Assembly (NCBI GenBank): GCA_012295275.1
Contig: CM022675.1
Coordinates: 16,878,189 to 16,893,188, forward strand
From: Chrysomallon squamiferum
Lineage: Eukaryota > Mollusca > Gastropoda > Neomphalida > Peltospiridae
Direction of reading: 5' to 3'
Length of the DNA stretch: 15,000 nucleotides
Below, in pieces: positions 1 to 11,200 of the stretch. Numbering within the stretch: position 1 is the first letter of the stretch; each line of letters begins with the position of its first letter. Below the pieces are notes generated by a model. It was not told the DNA's origin and made no database searches. It was given only the letters and a program-made list of their open reading frames with translations. The position numbers and the translations under genes are program-made.

Positions 1-507
1 TTTGTTTTTCCTTTTCAGTAAATTCTATTTGAAAACTCCCATGTTGTTTTGGTACTGAATAACAATATGATAAATTAGGTCGCACATAGTTCAAAAGCTG
101 GGAATATACTGAAGTATATACACTTTTATATATTCATAACATTGTTATTCAGTACCAAAATAATACAAAATTATACCCAGGCAGAAATTTAGTTTGCCAA
201 ATTATTCTCTTTTAATTTCCTTTCAGTATTATGCTATTTCTAAACTCTTAATTCAGAAAATTCTTAAAACGTATACTATTCAACTTTCTAACTGAACATT
301 CTGAGTTTATTTTTCAACAAAAATTAAAAACATTATTCTTTTTACTTTTCTTTTTTTGAAAATGATGCATTCACAGAAGCATATGAACAGAATTAACACC
401 AACAGTTTTCTTTTCTATTTCATTTCATTTCTTGTAATTGAGAAATTATTTTTTTTAAGTACAGAATCTTATTAAGAAAATAATTATTTCTATTTAACCA
501 TTTTTAG
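1..507 (+). other. Intron (3' part), upstream of first visible exon
   Basis: AT-rich sequence without a supportable exon. It holds the 20-bp perfect inverted repeat described separately (47-66 and 141-160) and many T-runs. A small upstream exon cannot be excluded, but I found no splice-bounded open stretch with RNF213-like text. Confidence 0.75.
47..160. repeat. 20-bp perfect inverted repeat, 74-bp spacer
   Basis: Bases 47-66 (TTTTGGTACTGAATAACAAT) are the exact reverse complement of 141-160. The match stops abruptly on both sides. The size and structure suit a small MITE end pair or an intronic hairpin; no flanking target duplication was convincing. Confidence 0.85.
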
Positions 508-748
508 TTCCACTGTTCGTGTTGTGAAATCCAAAAGAGCTGGTGTTGGCAAAACATTGTACAAAAAACGCAGAGTGGAAGATCTAAAAACACTAAATCC
601 TGAACTGACTTCAGATGATATATCTGTGTCTATTTCTCTGTATGAGAAGACTGTTGAAATGAACAGAGTTGCAAACAAACTGTTACCCTACACGCTGAAA
701 CCTGGAGCATCCTTTCCAAGAATATTTCATTTGAACATATCATATGAG
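508..748 (+). CDS. RNF213: RNF213-like exon 1 of window: degenerate P-loop
   Basis: Acceptor ATTTTTAG ends at 507 and the donor GTATAA starts at 749. The exon opens with one base of a codon split with an upstream exon and ends in phase 0. It encodes residues 1-80, starting STVRVVKSKRAGVGKTLYKK. KRAGVGKT resembles a Walker A loop but lacks the first glycine of GxxxxGK[ST]. In RNF213 the AAA unit before the two canonical ones has an atypical nucleotide site, so I assign this exon to that unit (often numbered AAA2); the numbering is inference. Confidence 0.88.
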
Positions 749-3700
749 GTATAAATAAATAATGTGATTTAACAGCTATAATACTTTAACACTAAATTCT
801 GTAAAAACAAGTTATTCAATAATAAAATTATGTTTGGTCATTCTTCATCAACACTTTTCAAAAAATAATTCTACACCTAGTAGGATTACATAAAATATTT
901 TTGGAATTATCAAACCATCAACTAACCAATTTCCAACATTTCCAAAATACTTAAAAACAGCTTGGGTCATCTTTGTAATAATTATATATATTTTTTTTAA
1001 TAAACTTGGAGTCTTATTTTACAATTTATAGATGATTGTTCAAGAGGATCAAACTGTGGCTGGTTGACACTAAACCAGATACAAATAATTATAGATATAG
1101 ATGTAGATGTAGATGTAGATGTAGATGTAGATGTAGATGTAGATGTAGATGTAGATGTAGATATAGATTATAGATATAGATGTTTAGTACTGGATACATT
1201 TTTAGAACTTAAATTAGTCTTCATTATTACATAATTTATATATGCTAAATTGTTTGAGAATAGCAAGGCCTTTGAGATGTTACAGTTAACTAAAATTAAT
1301 TTAGTATAATTAACAAAATAGACACAGTGGCCTTCAGTTTAGTGCCTACAGTTATTAACAAATACTGACAGAAGTAGCTAGATAACTGAAAAGTAATACT
1401 ACAAAATTATCAAGTAAAAGGAGAGAATATTTGGAAGTCACTGATAAAATTTGTAAACAAAAATATATCATCATGCTTAATTTTAATCAAAAATGTATAT
1501 TGATTGATGCAATATTCTTGAGGACAAAGTAAATATTTTTTCACTATTTACTTTGTCAAGCTTTTTCATACTTCTGTATTATAGTAAATAATTATATATT
1601 TTATTATTCTCATTACAGCATACTGCATATTGTTTGTGTTAAATTGTTTCTATTGCTGAGAACATAAACTCAGGTTTTACAGTCCATATATCAGAATTAA
1701 GATTTGTTTCCTATTTGTTTTTTAGGTCCAGGAAGGCCTGGATTATCTTTTATTCAACCTACTGATTTTGGGGAAAGTGACAAATGAAAAAGGACATATC
1801 TGGTTGCGCTCTGCTATGGATTTTTATTTGGTTGAGATTATTCCTATTTCAGAACTAAAAAATCAGAGAGTAAATATCCTTTTTTTTTTTTGTTTAAAGA
1901 ATCCATATTTTACTATTTAATCAGCTGGCTTTTGACATTTGTGGAGGTGTGTGTTTAATTGCATACTTTTTTTTTCATTTACCAAGTTTATATATATATC
2001 AGTCTGGTAACTTGGTAAATGAAAAAAAAGGTTATGTTTAAGATCAAAATACTATTATTGTGATAATGTAGTGTTATTATGTTTTAATTGAGGAAAATAT
2101 CATTTTCATTAATTAAAGTGGACCTGAACTATGGTTTCAGTAGACTGTTTGGTTAGTTTTTTCTACTTTTTAATAAAATTTTAAAACAGCTTGTGAGTGA
2201 GCAAGGAGAATCACTTTTGTTTCTCTACAACGAAATGTTTAAACCTGGATAGATTTAGTAATAAAAGAGAAAGTTTCAAATCATGTGAGCTTGATAATTT
2301 ATAGAGTTGTTTACCAAATAATAAATAAAATAATTATAATTTGTAAGTTACGAACCATTCATTTGTACCAAAAGAGATTCACTTTCAAATAGAAATTTAC
2401 TAACATTTAAGACATATATTGTTATATAGCACTGATTTCTTAGATTAATCATTGGTTTTAACCAAAAATACAACTTATGACATTTGATTTTGTTACGTCA
2501 AAGTATTTTTAATATTACTTCAGTAAATGACTAGACGTTAACACAAAAATGTGTAACACTAGTATATAATATTTATTTCAATTTTCTTAGGGAAGTCATT
2601 TGATTCATCCTATTTTGGACATTCTGCCCTGCGTGGCATGTTGGTCTCCAGAAGACAGTCTGTCAATACTAAAAGGAAACAATCCTCAGGGTTTGTATAA
2701 TACAAAACCAGTTTACCATGTGTTATATTAGTGTCTTGTTCCATTTTGGATTGTAAATACATGCAGTTGTTTAGAAAATTCCATGAAATATTTTATTTTT
2801 CATTTTTGTTTTGGTTTATCTTTAAAAGAATTACCACAACAGTTTTACTGCACGGTTAATTAAGGTGCTTATTTCATTGCATTTTGGTCAGAAAATTTAT
2901 TTAATGAACAAAATTATATTACTGTTTTCAAAGTTGCCTACAGTCTCTGTATTTATTAAGAATTGTAAAAATTAAGTGATACAGTTTTTCTTTGATTTGG
3001 TTAATTCTTCAAGCACCCACTAACAGATTCTTTCATATATGTGTGTGTGTGTATGTCTGCAAGTAAATTTCTCAGAAACTGTGTGTTGTGCAATGCTTTC
3101 TCAGAATAACTGCCACAATATTTTGTAATAGTAAAAAGAAAAATTAAGCTACAGGATTACATTATGGAGTGAGCTTAATATTTACGATGAATTTTCCAAT
3201 GATTTTAATTAATTGAAAAATTCTTCAGTGAAATTACCAGTGTATAAACTATCATGGAATAATGCATCTGATATGTAAATGAAAGGTAATTTTTCTTTTA
3301 TTTTCTTTTAATTGTTTTTCTTCAAAAAACAAAATTAAAAAAAATAAATAAAATAAAATATTTACTAAAACAAGTGACTACATCTGAAATTTAAAATAAA
3401 GATATATTTTATTTAGATTATGAGAAGAATGACTTGTTGTTTGATCTGGATGAGTTCAAAAGTGATGTGTATCAGCGACCATACCAGTATTTATTCAGAT
3501 GGGAAGATAATTCAAGTTTTAGTGATATCAATCCTTCAACACCACAAGGAGAACCAGCTCATTGTCTGGAAATACTTCTAAAGTTAATAGTCATTTTAAA
3601 TTGCATGTATTTTACTTTGTCAGTTATCAACTGATGAAACAAAATAATGCTTGTCAAAATATCAATAATAACTATGTATGGCATTATTCTAAGACAGCTG

Positions 3701-5180
3701 TAGAAAATGATTTCCTGTAACAATGTCCATTACTTTGCTGAATTATTTACTACCATGAAAGAGAAATTTGTTTTTATTTTGGATTAACCTTTTTCTAAAG
3801 TTTTATTTAAAGAGTATTAATAATGTTCTGCAGAAACTTTGGATTTGATTTACTTCTACAGGAAATATAATATTTGAATTTATATCTGTAGCTTTAAAAT
3901 TTATTTTTTAGACACTGTGGAGTGCCTGATCCATCATGGGCAGAACTTCATCACTTTGTCTGGTTTCTGAACACACAGTTGTGTGACTTTGAACGATCAG
4001 ATTTCTGTTCTCCAGAACTGCAGGATGATCTTCCAGGATTCTCACAGTTTGTTCTCCGTTTTCTGATTCAGATGTCAAGAGTGAGTAAATCATTAGACTG
4101 TATAATGCTAAAGGTATTATGGTTTAGGTGTCATCCTTAGAAAGCCTTTGAATAACCTTCCTTTTTGATACTTCTATGTGCTTTGTTTAATACATTTAAG
4201 AAATATGTCAAACACTGTTGTATTTTAGCTATATTCCTGTAACATCATGTTCAAATAATTCATAGGATTTTGCTACTCGGTCACTGAACATGAGTGAAGA
4301 AACACCAATACAAGATCTGATACGTCTGAAACCTGAAGAAGATGTTATTTCTCAGTTCCAGATGAGAAGAACCTGGGAAAGCAGGTTTGTATTCCAGATA
4401 TTGTTTTTTATAACTGTAATACTTTAAGACAACTGAATCAGTTTTATCACATTTAATCTCACTGTTATTTTTCTTTTTATCTATTTTTCATTTGTTGTAT
4501 ATTTTAATTATTAATACATTTCTGAAATGTGTTGTGTGTAATTCAAATAACTTTACATTTTTACAGCCCTCATCCATATATTTTTTTCAATCCTGATGGA
4601 CAAACAATGACTTTCTTGGGATTTAACATCGACAGAAACACAGGCAATCTCATAGACCAACAAACAGGGAAAGTGTTAGAACAAGGAATTATGCCAAAGA
4701 ATCTTCAAGATCGTCTCATCAGAAACAGAGTTCCCCTGAATGAAAATTTTGATCAACTTGATAGGTTAGTTCAGTGATGAACTGAAATAAAACTTTTATA
4801 TGTACATTTTAAAAATCTTAGAAATAAGTAATATATCCAGATTGGATTAAGAAATCATCTTCTTAATTTTTAACTGATAATTGTATGCTTGTTATTTTAG
4901 ATTGCACCGCTTGGAGAAACTCTGCAGTGTTATGCCAGGAGTTGAATATTTCTATGACCCAGACCAAACATATGAACTGACAACTGATAATGTCAAAAAG
5001 ATTCTTGCTATTTTCATGAGGTTCAGGTAATAAACAATGTTGTAAGATGATGATGATAATAATAATAATACTACTTTAAATATAGTAAGGTACCTAACAA
5101 TAGCAACGACAACAACAACAATAACAATAACAATAACAATTACTATTACTATTATTATTACTATTACTATTACTATTATT

Positions 5181-5224
<44 letters not shown>

Positions 5225-8200
5225 CGTCATCATCATTGTTATTGTTATTGTAATATTCAGATGCAATATTCCTGTGCTAATCATGGGTGAAACAGGATGT
5301 GGAAAAACCAGGCTGGTAAAGTTTTTGTGTTCACTACAAGTTCCTCCAGGAGGTGAAGTTGAAAACATGGTGATCATGAAGGTTTGAATTATTTGAATTA
5401 TTTAATTTAAATCAGCAACTTAACCTAGTGAAAATTAAGACATTTATCTTGCTGATATTTCAAAAAGGTTTTATATCTGTTTTTCATGTGAAAGATGTGA
5501 TTGTCATGTATCTTTAGAAACTGTTTTTAATATTAATACATCCTGAAGTCAGAAAGAATGAATAATTGAAGTTTGAAAATTAAGTTGCAGCACCAATTTT
5601 TCCTTTACCCTAGCGTGATTTTTATAAGAAATGTTTATTGCACTGTGTATAATCCTTTGTTATTCATATTTTACCTTTCTTTCATTTTTTACATATATTT
5701 TTCATTTCTTTTTAATGATAATTGTTAATGTGATATAATTTGGTGGAATATAGTAATCATGGTGAAGTGATAGATAGATAGATAGAAAGACAGACAGACA
5801 GACAGACAGACAGATGGGTAGATAGATAGACAGACAGGCAGATAGATAATGAAATTTGTTTTATGAAATTAGATGAAAACCATAATTGATTATATACATT
5901 TAAAAAAAACAATAAATAAATAAATAAATAAATGTAGTAATTATTTTTTAAATGTAGATTTATTTGTTGCACTGTACAGGCTTTTCTACCAAATATATTT
6001 AACAAGACGCTCCTTGAATAATTCACAAAATAGGTCCATGGTGGTACCACTGCAGACGACATCATCAACAAAGTCTGCGAAGCGGAAACGTTGGCACAAC
6101 ACAATGAACACATCTACACTGTTCTGTTCTTTGATGAGGCCAACACAACAGAAGCTATTGGTTTAATCAAGGAAATCATGTGTGATGGAACAATGGATGG
6201 TCAGCCATTACATCTGTCAGAGAAACTGAAACTAGTAGCTGCGTGCAATCCATACAGGAAGTATGTAAAACATAAAATTATTAAATTTTAAAGAAAGTAA
6301 CACAAATTCTATTTTAACCCTAAAGTTTGTATAATTGTATAACAGGATTTTAAAAATTTTGCTTCTTTCATTTGTCTGGTTAATTATTAATGTACATTTA
6401 AATGATCTCTTTCTTTCTAATATTTTGGGAATTTAGCGGGATGTTTTTTCAAAATTACTGCTATTACTATTTCTTTTTAAATCATTCTGTTGCTGATAAG
6501 TGTTGAAAGTAGACCTGGAATAGTTTCATTTTCCATTTAATGTCAAAAAGAATTTTTTTTAAATAAAATAAAATAAATAATATATTCAAGAAACTTTTAT
6601 GTCATAAAAAAATTAACTGCCAAAGTAGATACAAGTTGAAATATACTGATAATGTAAATAAAATAAAATAAACATATAAAAATAAAAAATTTAAGAAAAA
6701 GTCATTAAAACTTAAGTCTGTATTTTTTTTTTATTAATTTTTGTTTTTTTTAGACATTCTGATGAACTGATACAGAGACTTGAAAAAGCTGGTCTAGGTT
6801 ATCATGTAGATGCAGAAAAAACAACTGACAGGCTTGGTAACAATTTCATAATGATTACTTTTCACATTAAGAATTTACATATTTTAGAGAATGATATATA
6901 TCTATGGTGAACAGAAATGACTGGCAATTAGAGATAATTTGATACATAATATTTTAGATTTTTTCTTCAACATTTTATTTGCTTTTAAGTAAATGATAAA
7001 ATTTATAGGTCGTGTTCCAATGCGGCGACTTGTTTACCGGGTCCAGCCACTGCCACAGAGCATGCTGCCACTTGTCTGGGACTTTGGACAACTGAGCACA
7101 AGTGTAGAAGAACTCTACATAAGACAAATGGTGAATCGTTATGTAAGCATTCAGTTAATATACAAATTATTTTATTTAATAAATTATCTTATTTTGTTTT
7201 GTATTAAATTTAAGTGCTGAATCATCTGTAAAAGTAATAACAAAGAATCCATTTATTTACACTTTCTTTCAAATAGGTTAATGATGACATGCTGCCACCA
7301 TCCCCTAGACTTGTTCAAGTTGTCAGCAGAATATTAATAGAGTCTCAAAATTTCATGAGGGATCAGAAGGTGAAATAATATATCTATTGAACTTAATAAT
7401 GTTAGGTATTTTAGTAAATGATCTTATGTACATTATTTTCTAATTCCTTGAATAATTATTTGAAAAGTAAAATTTGATCAGTATTTCAGAAATTTGATTG
7501 AAGTTTCCATATAAAATTAGATTTAAAAACCCCCCAAAACTATATATATATATATATATATATATTATTTTTATTCAGCTGCAGTCAGGTTTTATCCAAA
7601 AAATAAAAGGGTTAAATAATTATATATCCTGATAAGTTTCACTTGTACATTGTTGTGTAAATAAATATATGCCCATAAATGATAACATTATATATGTATT
7701 AATTTACAGTCTTCATTGTTAACATTTTTCCATTTATTTACACAACAATGTACAAGTGAAACCTATCAGGATATATAATTATTTACATGAATACTGCCAA
7801 ACCCTATATTTTATGGATAAAACCGGACTGCAGCTGACTAAACTAATAACCTAGAACCCCCTGGGGACATACTGACTGTCCTCATCATACAGTACGTGGC
7901 TCATCAGTGCCACCTGGTATGCATGGTTGGCTGCTTGTACCCCTCCTGGCCTTTAAATCAGAGAGTGGGTTAGAGCCAAGGATCCCAATTTGTAACTGCA
8001 AAATTTGCATGTAGGTATAATTTGTTTTCAGCCCTGAATATATCTACATTACTGACCTGCCCCCTCAGCAGTTTCTAGGTGGGCTGAACAACTCCCCTCA
8101 GCAGTTTCTAGGTGGGCTGAACAACTCCCCTCAGCAGTTTCTAGGTGGGCTGAACAACTCCCCTCAGCCACAAAGGTGGAGTGCATTCCTCTGGCAGACA

Positions 8201-11200
8201 CCAGTGAATCCTTTGATAATAACCTGTTACCCTACAGTTCCATAGGACATTCTATTACATTAATGTTTTCCATAGTTAGTTCTGTGTACATCTGAAAGAA
8301 AAGAAAATTTATGATTATTGTAGGATGAATGCAGCTTTGTAAGCCTGCGAGATGTTGAGCGAGTCCTCAAGGTTATGTCATGGTTTTATCAGCAATCTCA
8401 GGACAACAGAATATTGTTTGACATGATGGAAAAAGGTGAAAACCTGAAAGATGGAACTTGGATACCTGAAAAGAAGGACAGAGCCTCAGTAGCTGATGAG
8501 GAAGATGAAATTCAAAATTCAAATGTATGATTTAGTTAGTTTTGAAATAAAGGCAAAAAATGAATATCTAATAAGATTATGATGTTATATTTCCACATGA
8601 TACAAGTCTTTTGGTTATTGTCTTTCTTTTCAGTGGCCTGATGATCTGACAATGTCACTAATCTTGGCTCTTGGTGTCTGTTACCGAGCTTCTTTGAGAA
8701 GCAGAGAAGATTATGATGAACATGTAACACAGTTTTTTCAAAATCCTTGCAATCTTCCTTATGGAGTGGAGCAGTTTGTTGGAGTGATAACAAGGTAAGT
8801 ATATCAGGATGTTACAGAAAACAATTTAAAACCAGCTAAACAAATTTTTATTATAAAGCTGGTAAGTCATTCATTTAAATGAGTATAATGTGAAAGGAAA
8901 ACTACTTTATAACATTCATTTTTTAATAACAAAATCGCAAAATTTGTTAATTGCCATAAGAAAGTCTGATAAAACTTGCAGAACAAAAAATGTGTCAAAA
9001 TAGGTACTCCAAAGTGAATTTTTATTATAACCCCCCAGCAAAAAAAAGAAAAGAAAAAAGGAATGTTATTTCAAGAAAGTTTTTTTATTTTATTTTTCAA
9101 TCCAGTGATGCCAATAACATGTTTTAAGTTAATTAGGAACAAAGTTTATGAAGTTTCATTTCCAGCTATGTTTTTGCATAAAGTATCAAAACTAAAACAC
9201 TTTTCTGCAAACTTTTGTGTAACATAAAGTAACATGCATTGTAATGAGGAAATATTTTGGATGGAAATACTTTTCTCAGTGTTGTCAGTATTGTTGTGTT
9301 TTTATTGTCAGTTGTTTATTTCATATTTTTTCATTTATTAAATAAATAGCTACAAGATAATTTACTACAGAGTATAGAACGTGAGATAAATAATTTGTCC
9401 TGTTATTATTTCATCTTCTCCCTTATTTTCCACAACTCATTTAAATGAAAATAAAATAATAATAATTTTATAAAATCTGCTATATATATATATATATATA
9501 TATTTTTTTATCTCAACTGACAGATGTCAAAATGTTTTCCTTGAGAATGTTCAACTTGAAGACAATATTGCTAAGAACCAAGCTCTAAAAGAAAACCTGT
9601 TCATGATGATCATATGCATAGAGTTACGCATTCCATTGTTTCTTGTTGGCAAACCTGGCAGCTCAAAATCGCTGGCAAAAACTATTGTTTCTGATGCAAT
9701 GCAAGGCAATTCTGCTAGAACTGAACTTTTTAAAAGCTTGAAGCAAGTAAGTTTTTATACTGACTGTTTCTATTTGGTTACTTTTTCAAAATTTCTATTA
9801 AGTAATAATCTATTTAACTAATAAATATTTTCTTTCAAAAGAAGATATTGTAACACACAATTTTTGATATATATCTCATTCTGAATTATTATTTTAACTG
9901 TCCTAATAATAGTTTTAAAATTTCCATTATTATTTATTTACATAATTGTTATTTTTTCTTTTTTAGGTTCAAATGGTTTCATTCCAATGTAGTCCTTTGT
10001 CTACTGCAGAAGGTATCTTGGGAACTTTCCGACAGTGTGCTCAGTTTCAGAAAGACAAAGATCTGGACAGATTTGTGTCTGTTGTTGTGTTGGATGAAGT
10101 GGGACTGGCAGAAGATTCGCTCCGCATGCCTCTCAAGGTAATTTTCTTAATTCAGTATAATTAAAACTTCGTTCTTCAGTTTTCTGATAAAACTGATGAA
10201 AAAGCTTAACTTACTATTTATCAGCATTGAGTCTGAAGAACACAGTAACAAATCAGAAATTAGGATATAATTAAAAATTATATTTGTTATATTATTATTA
10301 TGAAATGACTAAATTTAAATAAACTTCCTCAGTCTGTTATATTTATGTATACTAACAGTGAAACTGAATATATTATTACAATGATTCTTTTAATCAAAAT
10401 TATTTCAGCATAAAACTGTCTTAACTTTATAATTTAAATATTATGGTGAGAGTTTTTTTAAATAAAGGTAAATTGTTCACACAACAGAATCATTCTTGAA
10501 ATTAAATGTGTAAAATTTTGGATCTGACAGTGTGTAGAAGAAATAAGTACAAGTTCTTAAAATTATTTTAATAAATCTTCTTTGACATGATGACAATTGT
10601 TAAAAATCTGCCAGTAACTCCAGAGACAGTTGGATACATTTCATTAGTAATTTTTCTTTAATTTTTTTTTTTAACCATTCCTAGGTGATGCATTTGTCTG
10701 AGCTTTTACCATTATTTTCATATTATTTTGTGATTGTAACTGAACTGCATATTAGAAGAATTTATTCAGCAATCAAAACAAATGTCTGTCTTAACAACAT
10801 TTTTAAATTTCAGATCTTCCTAAACTATATTTGTTAAGTTTTGCATTTTTATTATAAATTAATTTTATTTCATTGAATCTGTATTTTGACAAACACAATT
10901 CAGTTCATTTATAAAATATTAATTGTCTGTTCCTTGAATGCTTTTCTTTTTTCTCTAGTTTCTCTTTTTGCTATTTGAAATTTTATTCTGGCTACACTGA
11001 CTATTTACAACTAATTTATTTTAACATTCTGTTGTGAGGCAAAAAACCATTTATGGCTATTAAAGTTGTTATTATATAATACTTTATTTTTTTATCTTAA
11101 CTGTAAAGTATAAAGCAGTAATACCACAGAAATGTAGAGAAGTTAAATGTTGTAAGAAATTATAATAGATAAAAAGAACTTGCTAAAAATGACTGTATAC

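Larger units (their letters stand above)
749..1725 (+). other. Intron with GATGTA minisatellite and short hairpin
   Basis: This 977-bp AT-rich intron lies between exons 1 and 2 of the window. It contains the hexanucleotide array at about 1090-1181 and a perfect 13-bp hairpin at 1523-1557. Nothing else recognisable. Confidence 0.85.
5382..6033 (+). other. Intron with GATA/GACA and AAAT microsatellites
   Basis: This 652-bp intron separates the Walker A and Walker B exons of the first canonical AAA unit. Apart from the two simple repeats it shows only AT-rich unique sequence. Confidence 0.88.
7370..8323 (+). other. Repeat-rich intron
   Basis: This 954-bp intron holds, in order, a (TA)n run, the fold-back repeat, about 210 bp of noticeably GC-richer sequence (about 7840-8050), and a 33-bp tandem repeat. 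The GC-rich part has no long open frame and looks like inserted repeat DNA that I cannot name. Confidence 0.85.

Noticed and set aside
1874-1882. ATATCCTTT, an exact match to the U12-type intron start, four bases inside the intron after exon 2 of the window
   Set aside because: Using it changes the phase, and none of the nearby acceptors I tried restores the frame of the next exon; the GT at 1870 does. Probably a chance match before the poly-T run.
4952-5377. 141-codon open frame on the minus strand, rich in Thr, Ile and Val
   Set aside because: It is the antisense reading of the trinucleotide microsatellite and of two RNF213 exons; the runs of one residue come from the repeat.
5757-6113. 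118-codon open frame on the minus strand with Ser-Val-Cys-Leu repeats
   Set aside because: It is the antisense of the GATA/GACA repeat plus part of the Walker B exon; no protein family fits.
7926-7985. GGGTTAGAGCC, resembling a pol III B box, with a weak A-box-like match upstream (tRNA-derived SINE?)
   Set aside because: The A box fits poorly, no tRNA fold was apparent, and there is no clear 3' tail or target duplication.
8536-8793. 85-codon open frame on the minus strand
   Set aside because: It mostly lies antisense to the exon at 8634-8794, which is clearly coding on the + strand.
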